Part shown: in pieces, positions 12,001 through 23,900 of the stretch
How positions within the stretch are numbered: the first letter of the stretch is position 1
Layout: each line of letters begins with the position of its first letter
Assembly: GCA_021018815.1 (NCBI GenBank)
Contig: JAITYX010000046.1
Span: forward strand, 4,777,501-4,841,500
Direction of reading: 5' to 3'
DNA from: Talinum fruticosum
Lineage: Eukaryota; Streptophyta; Magnoliopsida; Caryophyllales; Talinaceae
DNA length: 64,000 nt
Position numbers and translations under genes: made by a program
Notes under the pieces: generated by a model
The model's database searches: none
Told to the model about the DNA's origin: nothing
What the model saw: only the letters and a program-made list of their open reading frames with translations

Positions 12001-12399
12001 ATAACTCCCTTTATTGTGGTCCTTTTCGAGGAAGAAGGCTCTTGGGAACCCGATTTCAATTACTATGGGTTTGGTCCGATTCCGAGTCTTCCTTTTAGAA
12101 AATTGAGTCTCGTGTCTCTTTCTTTTAAAAATTTTTTCTTTTATAAACAGGTGGAGATTGCTTTATCCTATAGACTGGTTTGGGCTCAGTCCTCCTTTTA
12201 TTCTAATGAATAGGATCGTGCTCAGCCTTCCTGAACTTTATAGTTTAGGAACCCTTTCTAAAATGCTCTAAGTAGGAATTAGATTCCTCCTCTTTGTTAA
12301 AACCAAGTCCTTCTTTTCTAAAGGAGACACATTGAGAGCCTAAAAGCATGTCAAGGTTTTTCTAACCTTGAGTAAATTGTAAAACAAGCTCTTCAGAAT
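9065..12399 (-). pseudogene. SIRE-B pol: protease, integrase, RT and RNase H (broken)
   Basis: On the - strand the order is protease (about 11930-11880), pre-integrase (about 11700-11560), integrase (about 11560-10780), RT (about 10430-9890) and RNase H (about 9560-9065, ending in the stop at 9067-9065). The protease active site reads NSG: the Asp is replaced by Asn (codon at 11914-11916), so it would be inactive. Integrase has DDYSRFTWVCFLKHK and NGVVERKNRTLEE. RT has [11 protein letters not shown] and the YVDD box at 9956-9967. The longest open stretches are about 100-130 codons. Gag of the same copy lies beyond the J insertion. Confidence 0.9.
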
Positions 12400-12639
12400 C
12401 GGTGTGTGCGACCCGAAATTTCTAGTAGGTTAATTAAATTTGGTAATCGATGCGTAAATTATTTTATTTAGCACGAGTTCTTAATCGTGCTCGCTTTTAT
12501 AAGCAATTAGCAGATTATATTATTACCTCCCGATTCCCTTCTCGGACCCGATAATTAAAACCCGAGACCGCTTATACTACGTATGTGGGTTTAATTATAT
12601 TAAAAAAAGAAGAAAAAAAGAAATGGGGAAATAAGGAGT

Positions 12640-13195
12640 TGGATTAGTGTATTATGGATGGGGTGGCTGGTTCTTGAAAGGCCAAGGCGAGAGAGAGAAG
12701 ACCAAGAGAGAGAGGAACTCGGGGGGTAAATAAAGAAGAACAAAACGAAGCAAAACAAGTAGAACAGGGGAGGGGGAGAGGAGCACCGAACGGAAGAGAG
12801 AGAGAGAGAGAGAGAAGAGGCGTGCGCGGGGCGAAGGAGATTGAGGGGAGGACCGGGGACCACCGCGAGACCAAAGGCAGCGGCCGGTGACACGAGTAGG
12901 CACGAGCAAAAGGAAGAAAGCGAAGGACCGGGCGGAGCGAGGGAGATAGCGCGAGAAGGAGAAGGCGAGCGAGAGCAGGGCAAAGCGATCGGAGGCCGGC
13001 GAGCTCCACGGTAAACGGAGGTGAGACGACCGGCGAGCGCGTAGAACGGCCAGGAATGCGAGGGCAGAGAGAGAGGCAGGCGGGGACGCAGGACCACGAC
13101 CGGCGACGGCGGCAGACGCGGGGAAGGCGGCAGAACCGGGGCTAGCAGTAGGGAAGAGAAAGGAAGGGAGGAACCGACCAGGAAACCCGAACCTT
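12640..13195 (+). repeat. GC-rich, purine-biased block in LTR J
   Basis: About 550 bases are strongly G+A rich on the + strand, with a (GA)n run at 12794-12815. Long reading frames on the - strand (up to about 185 codons) are a product of this composition and are full of Ser, Leu, Pro and Arg. M has a matching block (57290-57890). Confidence 0.8.
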
Positions 13196-14226
13196 AACAA
13201 ACTCGTCAATCCCCGAATCGAGGTGGGTAGTCTTATACTCTAAACTATTAGTAATTTCAAAACCCAATGAGTTTTGTTGTGATTATTGAATGTTTATGTG
13301 ATAGAATGAAGTGAGGAAGTGGTTAGGACTGAATTAGTTTATGAGAAAATCGAACCGAACTGTTAAGTCCGAATCGAAACTCGAAGGAGCTTAGTAGTTG
13401 GTTAGGGCTGAGTTGAGATGCTTGAAAGTTTAGGAGTTAGGTTACGTAGGTATAAAGAGTATTATGAAGGTCTTAATTAGAACTTAGAAATGAAGAAATG
13501 ATGATTTGGGTCTAAACTACGAATTGATGCTTCGATTGAACCTTAGATATTTCCTAAGTTCTTTGCATTGGAAGGTAACGGCTTATATTGGGAAATAACG
13601 AGTTAAGTATAAAAGACGAGTGTGAGTTCACACCGAGTGATGCACAATTGAGGCATGGGAGTGAGAGGTGGGTGAGTATTAGGATAATTGAGTTCAAAAG
13701 ATAATTAAATCCTTAAGGTTGAACTAAATTCGAAGATAAGCGGAACTATTGGAAGTGGAGCGATGAAAAGAGATTAAGAGCTATAGGATTGAGTTTGGAC
13801 GAGAAAGAGCGATTAATGAAATAGAAACCTGAGATGAGAGCAAATTACACTTAGAGATGAAGGGAGCTAGAGGAATTTTAGTAGTGAAGTATGAGTGAGA
13901 GCTATCGACTAAATATGAGTAAGAAGAGGTTGATTAGTAATGTGGAGGTGTAATCGGAAAACATTGAAGTAAAGATGGTAAATTATGAGAAGTTGAGACA
14001 TGTGAGATTAATGGTAACTACTTGTGGTTATTGTTGCTCGAAAAAGGAATTCATCTTACTAAATGGGAGAATTGAGAAAGGTTTAGTTGAAGAGAAGTTC
14101 GGAATGACTATATGTGTTGAATTGTGGCTATCTCGTGCAAGTGATTGTGTTAAACATTGTTGAAAAGTTGGTTTTGAAAGAAGTTCTATGTTTTACGCAA
14201 AATGGTACTTGAATGTGACTTGTGTG

Positions 14227-16895
14227 TGTAACGCCCCGATTACCATTACTTAATAATTCCCTGACCCGAGAATATTAGGTAAGGTTGCAGCGGAAGTTAA
14301 CGACCGAAGGCGTTACCGCCGTCCTAACAAAAGGTCAAGGCCGAATTAAAATACCATAATAAACGAGTGTCTAGAGGTCATGCCTCGGCTACGTCACAGG
14401 GTGTCATCCCGACTACTTAAGTAACCAAACCCAAGCACGGTTCTGCTACCTATTTACAAACGTTAGTGACCATTACAACGATCCGCAATAGGGAATGCGC
14501 AATACTTAATTACAACCCAAAGTCAAACCCAAAATTAGCGTGGACGAGAATCACTGTGAGCATCTAATCCCGCACATGGCAATGATAATGGAATATCCAA
14601 CTAAGTCTTGCTCCCGTCAGGCTTCTTATGCAATGGGCTGTTCACCGATGCTTTTCCTAAAAACAAAACATCAAAATAATTCAAAGAATGAGTCGAAGCT
14701 CGATACGAACATTCCTGCACGAGTTAAATAAATTTGAAACACATTGATTGAGCGCGTGCATTTCAATTCATTTTAGTTCGAAATCGGAGGGGAGAGAATA
14801 TAAGTAAAACTTGCTTGCTCGGTTATTATCTCGAAAGTGGAACCCCTTGATAATTGATACAATCTTAGTAAGGTGCACACCTCCCGGGCCGACCGAGAAC
14901 CCGAGTTGAAGCCGCGCGGGTTGGGCATAAAGCCACGATTATTGATAATTGATAATTGGGTGGGGACCACTTGATTAGGTGGCAAAACTTGATTTACAAA
15001 TGATTAATTATTAGTTATATATATGAGAAATGTTGAGATTGATGAAACATGTGAGTTTTCGAAAGGTACGAGCAATGAACTTACCCGAGCTGAGGATGTT
15101 TGCTTTCTCCCTTTTTATGAAAATTTAAGTTACTAACTTTCCAAGCAATCGAAGTGGCCTTAGTTCTATTTCAAATAGATTTCCCTTGTCAATAAGGTTT
15201 TTCTTGAGTTTTAATACTTGAATTCGTATAATCGTTGGTAATTTGATTTATTTTCTTTATTTGTTATGTAATCGATTAAGCTAAGATTTTTGTTACTCAA
15301 CTCCCTTGCACTAATTCTGTTTAGATCATTATTAAGCACGTACTCGATAAAGTAGTCGACTAGATTAAGCAATGATATTTACACGATGTAATGCGTTACG
15401 AACTCAAATCAAGAAAATGAAAATACGCATATACGTGTATATACATACTTATGCATGTGTACAAGTACCTAAACACTTCGTAGTTAATATTGTTATTATT
15501 ATCGTTGTCATTGTTATTATCGGATGCAACTAATTTGATTAATGTGCCGAGGCCAACTTATCTTTCGATCCTTATTCCTAACGTAATTCCTTTATCTCTC
15601 ACTTCATCGAGTTTAAACCCATAACTAAGTGATCACTCAATCTACCAATGCCTTTCCACATGGAGGCTTCACCATTAACCATATTGTTCAAGTTCATACA
15701 TATACCAACTTAAGGTCGGGGCATTACTTCCCCCACAAACTCACATTCGCAACCACGACTACGCATGCTTAATTTTTGAACTATTTTCTCAAACTTCGCA
15801 GTTACATATTAGCCAATTCAGCCTATGCGTACACTCGCCCTACGTTTGCTCAATATAGTCATTCTCCAAAATCTCGGAATCCATCCAATTACTCAATTAC
15901 ATAACCAAGCATCTCTAATTTCGTTCTCTACATTAAAATTCTCTAAAAGAAATTACATTTATACATAATTAACCCATTAACTACCACACCTTCATCATCC
16001 ATTCAAATCCGAAATTTCCCAAATAAATCCTCAAATTCCCTTAACAACGTATTTCTAAATCATACTTTTCAATTTATAGTTACAATTGCCTAAATAAATC
16101 GAAACTTGATAATTTAGGGTTTAGCATGTTTACCTTCGATTCGAAGAGGAGAAGTTGAGGAGGACGAGCAGAGGTGATGGTGGTCGGCAACCGCACCGGC
16201 AACCGCCCGGCAGAGGTGGCGATGAACTCCGGCTAGTGGTTGGCCGTCAGGTGGCCGCGGCGGGGAATCCGCAGCGCCTAGTGGGAGGCAGAGAGAGACG
16301 GCGAGAGCGCGAGAAAGGGAGGAAGCGAGACGAGAGAGGGACGGGGGACGACCGGCGCCGGTCTCCCGCCGCGTCGCCCGCTATGCTGGGCTGGAGAAGT
16401 GCCGCGAGGAAGAGGAAGCAGGGGAAAGGGAGGAGCAGGGGAAGAGGGAGAAGCAGGGGAAGCGGGGAACGGGAGGAGCGAAGCGGTGAGGCAAGTGAAT
16501 TGAAGCCTGATTATTTTGGTTTTAACCGCCTCACTTCTTTCTTTTTTTTTTCTACTTAATTCCGGATAATTCTTATATCCGGATTTTTCTAAAAAATCGG
16601 CTTATTTATTTCACTTTTTTACTTTTATTTTTATATGTTTACCTTTATTTATTTATTTATTTATTATTATTATTATTGTTACTTTTTAATTTTATTTTAA
16701 CAATGACGTTCACAAATTATAACTTTATTATGAGATTTTTATTAAGGCCACTTCGTCTCCTTAACGGCATAACGCATGTATAAAAATACTTTAAATATAA
16801 AATGTCGAATTGAAGTGCACGCGCTCAATCATATAAATCTTATAATTAATGAATTAATTAAATAAACAATGTGGTTTAGGGTCGGGTTGTTACGA
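14227..16895 (-). mobile_element. Solo LTR K (gypsy type, - orientation), nested in J
   Basis: On the + strand it begins TGTAACGCCCCGATTACC and ends GGGTCGGGTTGTTACGA. It is flanked by a perfect GTGTG (14222-14226 and 16896-16900). M, the uninterrupted relative of J, has continuous sequence at the matching point near 59005. Length is 2669 bp with no coding domain. The orientation follows from the terminus that resembles the 3' end of L. It is a relative, not a close copy, of J, L and M. Confidence 0.78.
16140..16510 (+). repeat. GC-rich, purine-biased block in LTR K
   Basis: It is a G+A-rich stretch on the + strand, following TTCGATTCGAAG. Because K lies in - orientation, the bias is on the opposite strand, relative to the element, from that in J and M. 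The 134-codon open frame here is very rich in Arg and Gly and is not taken as a gene. Confidence 0.7.
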
Positions 16896-18035
16896 GTGTG
16901 ATATGTGTTTTTCAAACTTGAAAACTACTTTTAAGAAGTGAAATTGATTTGAGAATGCTTGTTTGAAACAAACCCGATAAGTGAACGTGTTAAAGAAACT
17001 GTTGTGAATCGTCTTTGCCTGGATCGTTTAGCACAAGGAAGGATTCTAGCTAGGGGCGGCTAGCTAGGGAGTGCTGTGTAGCAGGATGCCCGATTGAAAT
17101 CTTCTTAGATAGGTCCCGGGAGCCTTTTATTTGGGGTCACGTCCTAGAGAAATCGGAGAAACTATGAGAAATTGCGAAGTGCTAGTTCAAGTCCCAAACC
17201 CGGGAAGTGATTCACCAAAAGAGATTCATTGAAAATGATTTATGAGAAGTGATTCGAGTAGAAATGATCCAATGTCCGATTGAAAGTATTTGAAAGAAAG
17301 TGCGGATGAATTCACCTTGTTTAAAGTGATTCAATCCCCAAAATGATTGCAATTCGTGCTTTGAATGATTGAAATGTTATGATTGTTACGTTGAAAACGA
17401 TTTCAAGAGATTTCGTTGAAAAGTATATAGATTTGTATTATATTATTATGCTTTCGTTGATTTCATTATTATGAGTATTATGTGCAAAGAATTTCCATTT
17501 TAAGGGTGTAAGACTCAGGTGAGCCGTGGTTTATTGCTCACCCCCACAAATTTTCCCCCAGATGTGCAGGTGCATTCTCGGGAGATGTGTGCGGTACATA
17601 GCTTATTCCGGACTCTGCGACTACTTGTTTGTCGCTTGTCGCTTACTAAGTGATTCGTGTTACGGATGTGCATTTTTACTATTTCCTAGTATTGTATTTT
17701 ATAATTCAATTCATATAGTTTGTACCCAATGTACCTTGAACCATTTAGATCATTTTAAGTTTGTCGCATGATTGGTTGGACTTCAGCGTGTGGTCAGTTG
17801 AGTTTTATTATGTGTTTTATGCGGGGTTTTAGGGCTTTAAGCCTATGGGATAGTCCATACTATAAACGGAACTCGCCAAAATTTTTAGAAAATCTCAATT
17901 CTTTTGGAGAACCACCTTTACTACCTCTAAGTTGAACTTAGAAAGCCGAACCGACACTGATAGAGCCTTGGGAGTTCCTCTAAGGGACTCGGCAATGTAA
18001 TGCTCCTAGGGGGTGTTTTGGGGTGTTACACATTG

Positions 18036-19411
18036 AGCTTTTGTTTTAACTCGCTCATTTTCTCTTCGAGGGTCTCGGACTCAGTCTCATTAGCTTGAGT
18101 ACTAGTCTTAAGTTCTCTTAGAATAAGTCTCGGTTTTCTAATTCATATTTTAAACCGAGTGCTCTCATAAGTGAGAGACTCAAGTTTTTCTTTGAATTGA
18201 CAAGAATAGGAATTGGACTTTTCCGCCAAAGTGTAAATATATTTGGCTAAATGAACTTTGGAAAACTTGAGGAAATATTCAATTACCTCCCGAGGATTTG
18301 TCTCCTCATTGTCCGAGTTGTGAGAGTCCGACTCGGATTCGGCTTCTTAGTCCGATAGTGCCATCGGACACTTTGAGTCGTCTTTGTCTTCATCTTCTTC
18401 GGATGAATCATCACTCCATGTGGCCATCATAGCCTTCTTCTTCTTTCTGTCCCTCTTTCTCCTTGGACAGTCTTTGACTCATGTGATCTTTCTTGCCACA
18501 TTCAAAACGACCTGAGTTCTTAGTTAAAGATAACTTTGAAGGAGATGAGTGTTTACCTTTTCTATCCTTCTTATCTTTCTTGTAGAACTCTTCTCTTGGC
18601 CTTTTGTCCCATTTCTTGTGCTTCATCATTCATTTGAAGCCTCACGCAATGAGTGCCATGGGATCTTCTTCTAAATCCGAGGAACTCATATTTTCTCCTC
18701 TACTTTCTAAGGCCTTCAGCGCAATATTCTTTTTAGTGCCGACCTCGGCATCCTCTTCTTCCGAGATGGATTTCATGGGTAAGTAGCTTCCTAATCGGTT
18801 CGTCTGGCTTTAGTTGAGAGAGGTTATGAGCTTCCTCAATTGTTGACACCTTGGGACCCCATCTTCTCTTGGGTAGGCTTCTTAGAATTTTTCTGCATAT
18901 TTCTTCATGGGAAATCTTTCTACCTAGAGATTTGAGATTATTTGTAATCTCGATTAACCGTATAAACATCCGAGTGATGTTTTCTTCGGCTCCATTTGAA
19001 CAGCTCATATTTGTGAAGATATTGACTTATCTTCACTTGTCTTACTTGGCTTGTTCCTTCATATGTGTTGACAAGAGTGTCCCACACATCTTTAAGCGTG
19101 TCACGGCTGACACTCTATTGTATTCTTTTAAGCTCATGGCGCACATTAGAATGTTCATTGCTTTAAAGTTCTTTCGAACTTTTCCGCCTCTTCGATGGTG
19201 TACTCGAACTTTGTTTTAGGCAGAGGTTTTGTATCTTCCATCTTCATTGGAATGCAATTGCCTTCTTGTATGATGTTCAATACATCTTCATCGTGGTCCA
19301 AGCAGAAAGCATTCCATTAGCTTCTTACAAGTGCACGAAATTTGATCCTTTGAACTTAGTTGGTCCGTTTGAAGATCTTCCTTTATCGAACTCTCCGTTG
19401 TTCCGAGCCAT
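18036..19411 (-). pseudogene. SIRE-B gag (broken)
   Basis: It reads on the - strand from the ATG at 19411-19409 (MARNNGEFDKGRSSNGPTKF). The UBN2-type gag core is clear at about 19010-18800 (ENITRMFIRLIEITNNLKS, ISHEEICRKILRSLPKR). The CCHC zinc knuckle at about 18510-18470 reads RFECGKKDHMSQRL, so its first and last Cys are lost. A Lys-rich stretch and an acidic stretch follow. The frame then enters a heptad-like region interrupted by insertion J at 18030. Gag would package the element RNA. The ATG lies about 50 bases after the primer binding site. Confidence 0.85.
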
Positions 19412-19457
19412 TTGATCATTAGACTTTTGGATTGTTAGATCCTTTCTAAAAGGCTAG

Positions 19458-19469
19458 GCTCGATACCAA
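19458..19469 (-). promoter_or_regulatory. Primer binding site of SIRE-B (initiator tRNA-Met type)
   Basis: On the - strand TGGTATCGAGCC begins two bases after the 5' LTR. It is one base off the plant initiator tRNA-Met primer site TGGTATCAGAGC over its first nine bases. Element D has TGGTATCACAG at the same place. Confidence 0.85.
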
Positions 19470-19471
19470 TT

Positions 19472-20983
19472 GAAGGTTTGCTCTTGGAGAGTCTTAGTCA
19501 CCCTAGAGGAGGGGGAATAGGGTGATGCGGAAATTCTAACAAACTTGGAAGATTAAAGCTTGAAAAGAATAATCAAGACAATCCGAGTCTAGATTTGACT
19601 AAAAAAGTATGAACTCACATATACGTGCAAAAACCCTTCCAGGGTAGAAAACCACGGCCAGTGCTAATCCAAGCACCAAGTCAAATCCACTATTTTGAAT
19701 CCGTAAAATACAGCGAGATCGACTAAACCAGAATTGCTCCCTTAAACAATTCCTTGCGAGTTTTCCTAGACTCGGAGGTTCCCTTATCTAATCTAGTACT
19801 TCCTAACCGAGGTAACCTTTATAGCTAGGGACAACTAAGCTGAGTTAACCCTTACAGCTCAGTCAAGAGACCTTACTCGGAAAGTAAGAAGGAGTAAGTG
19901 ATTGATTATAAGATTTTACAACTCGAAAGTAAGAATTACAAGTCGGGAGTTGTAAATAGAAGATTGAGTATGAATATAAAGACTTTGGCTTAAGTAATGT
20001 GTATTGACAATAATTCTAACAAGTCTCGGCAATCTTCAAGTCTTGAGAGTTGGCTTCTATTTATAGATGGCCAAGCGGATTAGCCATCGTGACTATTTTC
20101 TCGAATAGAAGTCCTTTGTGACCGTTGTAACAGTTTTTCGAGTTGCTCGAAAAGATCCGTTGAGATGTGAACATTGTGCAATGGCTCTTGACTCCTAAAG
20201 GTGCTCCAATCAGTAGGTGGTGTCTTAAAAGTAAGCTGGATACCACCATTGAGCTTAGCTTTGAAGATTTTCGGTTTTGGAAACAGATAACCATGACACA
20301 CCATTGAAGCCTTGTTCGAAGTAGAAAAGCGTTGTTTCGTTGGTGATTAATAGCTTGAACTAGGTTACTTTTGTAATTCAAAAATAGGATAACCTCGTTT
20401 AAATAACCTATAAAAGTAAACAATTTTGGGTCTCAAAGTATAAAACACTTTGGTCCAAGATTAGGCACGAGATAATAATTTAATTAAGATAATTAAGTGC
20501 AAAATTATCTTAGGCCTAGAGGAGTGGAATTTTCTAAGTCTAATATTCATTATACTCATAATCCATCGAGTGAGTCTTAGGAAAGATCAAGTGATAAAGA
20601 AAATATCACGAGTATAAGTACTCGATCTAGACAAATAATTCTCGAACAAACATGCTCGACTTAGAAAGATGAATTAACACTCTAATTCACTTTACTTCAA
20701 AATATGAAGTCGAACTTAGATTAAAAGTGTAAGAGAGATTGTTTTAACATGCAATAAAACTAACATGCGATAAAACTAAGTAGTGTCCGAGTGACTCGAA
20801 ACATAAGTATGAGTTGATGAACAAGAATGTGTTTTACGAGTCAATCGGAATCAAATGAAAATATATGCAATAGTTTCTATATTACTCGGAATGACTTGTA
20901 ATAAAAACTTAGGAAGGATAAAGTTTGTACACGAGTCCTTGATAATACTCGGAATGATATAAATTCGAGTATGAGTCTTCTCA
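19472..20983 (-). repeat. SIRE-B 5' LTR
   Basis: On the + strand it starts TGAAGGTTTGCTCTTGGAG and ends near ATGAGTCTTCTCA, about 1.5 kb. The end is slightly altered compared with the CTTCA end of other copies. The LTR TATA box is at 20058-20065 (- strand). It adjoins SIRE-C without a spacer. Confidence 0.87.
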
Positions 20984-20989
20984 ACTCGC

Positions 20990-23900
20990 TATATTTACGA
21001 TGCGACCACCAAAGAGACTAAGCTCTCGGGTAAGAGATCGGGTAATACCTATACTATTCCTCTTTCGATCCAAGTCGGAATTCATCTTGTTTAAAAGCAT
21101 CATTGCATGATGTTTCGTGGACATGGTATCATCGACTAGGTCATGTCGGCATGCACTCTATCAAAAAACTTGCATCTCATGGTTTAATTAGGGGTTTAGG
21201 TAACTGTGCATTTAAGAAAGATAAAATTTCGAAGCATGCACAAAAGGGAAACAGTGAGATCATCTTTCAAACCTCTCAAAACTATTTCCACATCCAAACT
21301 GCTTGACTGTTGCATCGGAACTTATGTGGTGGAAATCTCTGTAAAGAGTCTCGGAGGTAAATCATATGTACTTGTGATTGTTGATGACTAGTCATGATTT
21401 ACCCGGGTTTGTTTTCTTCAACATAATGAAGGTTTCAAAAAGTTCAGCAAGCTTTGCAAGAAAATTCAAATAGAGTCACGGACTCGGACCATAAGAATTC
21501 GAACTGACCATGGAAGAAAGTTCGATTACTCGGAATTTCTAGAGTTACGCCACAAGATGGTATCTCTCACAACTTCTCGGAACCCTCAACGAACGGGGTA
21601 GTGGAGAGAAAGAATAGAACTCTTGAAGAAATAGGAAAGACAATGATGATTGAACATTATCTACCTTACTATTTCTAGGTCGAGGCGATCGGCATAGTAA
21701 ACTACACACTCGAACAAATGCCTTATCGGACCCATTCGAAGAAAACTCCCTATGAGCTTTACAAGGAAAGAAACCCAACATCTCATACTTCAAACCCTTT
21801 AGATGTAAGTGTTTTGTTCACAACAATGGTAAGGATCACCTGACCAAGTTTGATGCTCGGTCAAATGAAGGTATCTTTACGGGTTACTCATCTCATAGTA
21901 AAGCATATCGTGTTTTTAACAAAAGAACTAACAAAGTGGAAGCAAGCATCCACGTTGTGTTTGATGAGATTGATTAGGGAAAAACAAGTGAGTCAACCTT
22001 TTCGGATCTGAAACTTAGTCGAGATGAATATGATCTTGCTGAAGCCGAGCTCAAACAGAGTCAAAAGAAAGCAACTCGGAATGAGGCAACTCAAAACATT
22101 ATGAATTAGATCGAACTAGATCAAGAGCTAGCTTAGAATGCTGAAGGAGAAGCAGATGAGCAAACTCAGCCAGCTCGGACTATTGAGGATCATCGGTTCA
22201 ACCTACAAACCTTGTGAACCAAAGAATAGGTAGAGCATTCAAATATGCTTCGAGTCACCCACTTGAGAACATTTTGTCCGACATCAACGAGTGGGGTAAG
22301 AGCTCGTACTTGTTTGCAAAATCTATGTGCATTCACTCGTATTCATATCATTAACTCGAACCCATAAATGCACTTTAAGCCCTAAATGAACTTGAATGGG
22401 TAGAGGCCATGGAAAGAAGAACTTAATCAACTTGAGAGAAACCAAATCTAGACTTTGGCCAAACGACCTTCGACCACCCAGTTATAGGAGCCATATGGGT
22501 TTTCAAGAACAAACTGGATGAGGATGGGTTGGTAGTCGAAGTAAGGCTAGACTTGTTGCTCAAGGTTACAATCAAGAAGAAGGGATTGATTGTGAGGAAA
22601 CCTTTCCATCGGTTGCTAGAATTGAAGCAATTAGAACCTATTGTCATTTGCATCAAGCATGAATAATAAATGGTATCAAATGGATGTCAAATGTGCTTTT
22701 CCGAATGGTTTCATTCAATAGGAAGTCTATGTTGAGCAAACCCCTGGATTTGAAAACTCAGAATTTCCAAATCATCTTTTCAAATTCCAAAAGGCTCTAT
22801 ATGGTCTTAAACAAGCTACCGGAGCTTGGTATGAAAGACTGAGCAGTTTCTTGGTTGAGAATCATTTCAAAAGAGGTGAGATTGACAAAGCTGTTTTCAT
22901 AAAAACCAAGGGGAGAGATTTCCTTATTGCTCAAATTTATGTTGATGATATTATTTTTGAAGCTACTAATAAAAATCTCTATCGAGAATTTTCCGAGTTG
23001 ATGAGACAGGAATTCTAAAAGAGCATGATGGGAGAGCTCAATTTCTTTCTTAGTCTACAAATGAGACAAGATAAAGATGGCATTTATGTCTATTAATCTA
23101 AGTATACCAAGTAATTACTAAAGAAGTACAAGCTACGAGATGCAAAACATACAGACAACACCCATGAGTAGCGAGCATTTAAGGTTTGCTCTTGGAGAGT
23201 CATAGTCACCCTAGAGGGGGTGAATAGGGTGATGAGGAAATTTTAACAAACTTATAGGATTTAAGCTTAAAAGGAATGAACAAGATAATCCGAGTCTAGA
23301 TTGAACTCGGAAAAGTGTAAACTCGTAAATACGTGGAAACCCTCCCGGGGCAAAAAACCACGGGCGGTGCTAGTCAAAGCACCAAGTCAAATCCAATTTT
23401 GAATCCACAAAATATAGCGAGACTAACTCAACGAAAATTGCTCCCTTAAACAATTCCTTACGAGTTTTCGTAGACTCATAAATTCCCTTATCTCGATCTA
23501 GTACTTCCTAACCGAGGTAACCTTTACAGCTAGGGACAACCGAGCTGAGTTAACCCTTATAGCTCGGTCAAGGGACCTTACTCGAAACGAAGAAGAGTAT
23601 GTAATTGATTACAAGACTTTACAACTCGGAAAGTATGAATTATAAGATGGGAGTTGTAAATAGAAGATTGAGTATGAATACAATGACTTTTGCGTTAAGT
23701 AATATGTTTTAACAATAATTCCACCAATCTTTAAGTCTTAAGAGGTGACTTTTATTTATAGGTGACCAAGAATATTAGCCACTCGTGACTAATTTCTAAA
23801 CGAAGTCCTTCGTACCATTGTAATGGTTATTCCGAGTCGCTCGTAAAAGATTTGTTGGGATGTGCAATGGCTCTTGGCTCCTAAAGGTGCTCTAGTTAGC

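Larger units (their letters stand above)
12405..18030 (+). mobile_element. Solo LTR J (gypsy type, + orientation), split by K
   Basis: It starts TGTGCGACCCGAAATTTC and ends GGGGTGTTACA. The flanks CGGTG (12400-12404) and CATTG (18031-18035) look like a worn 5-bp target duplication. Without K (14227-16895) and its duplication the LTR is about 2.95 kb. It closely matches M (57014-60202): both share the block around CCCCGAATCGAGGTGGGTAG and the block GCTCACCCCCACAAATTT near the 3' end. There is no internal coding region, so it is a product of LTR-LTR recombination. The terminus resembles Tekay/Del-type chromoviral LTRs, but without coding sequence the family name is an inference. Confidence 0.82.
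6656..20983 (-). mobile_element. SIRE-type element B, 3' LTR lost, split by nested solo LTRs
   Basis: On the - strand the order is 5' LTR (20983-19472), primer binding site, gag, insertion J, pol, internal TATA box, 3' ORF and 3' UTR to about 6656. The 3' LTR is absent. The 5.6-kb block 12405-18030 is a later insertion (J with K inside). Element D has the uninterrupted sequence at the same place, near 38390. The right LTR abuts SIRE-C in its pre-integrase region, so B probably inserted into C. The left target duplication cannot be seen because that end is deleted. Confidence 0.87.

Noticed and set aside
12600..13209. Long - strand frames of 121-185 codons in the GC-rich block of LTR J
   Set aside because: They overlap each other in different frames, are rich in Ser, Leu, Pro and Arg, lack any motif, and come from a strand-biased GC-rich segment with few stop codons.
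16155..16559. 134-codon Arg/Gly-rich frame in LTR K
   Set aside because: Composition artefact inside a solo LTR.
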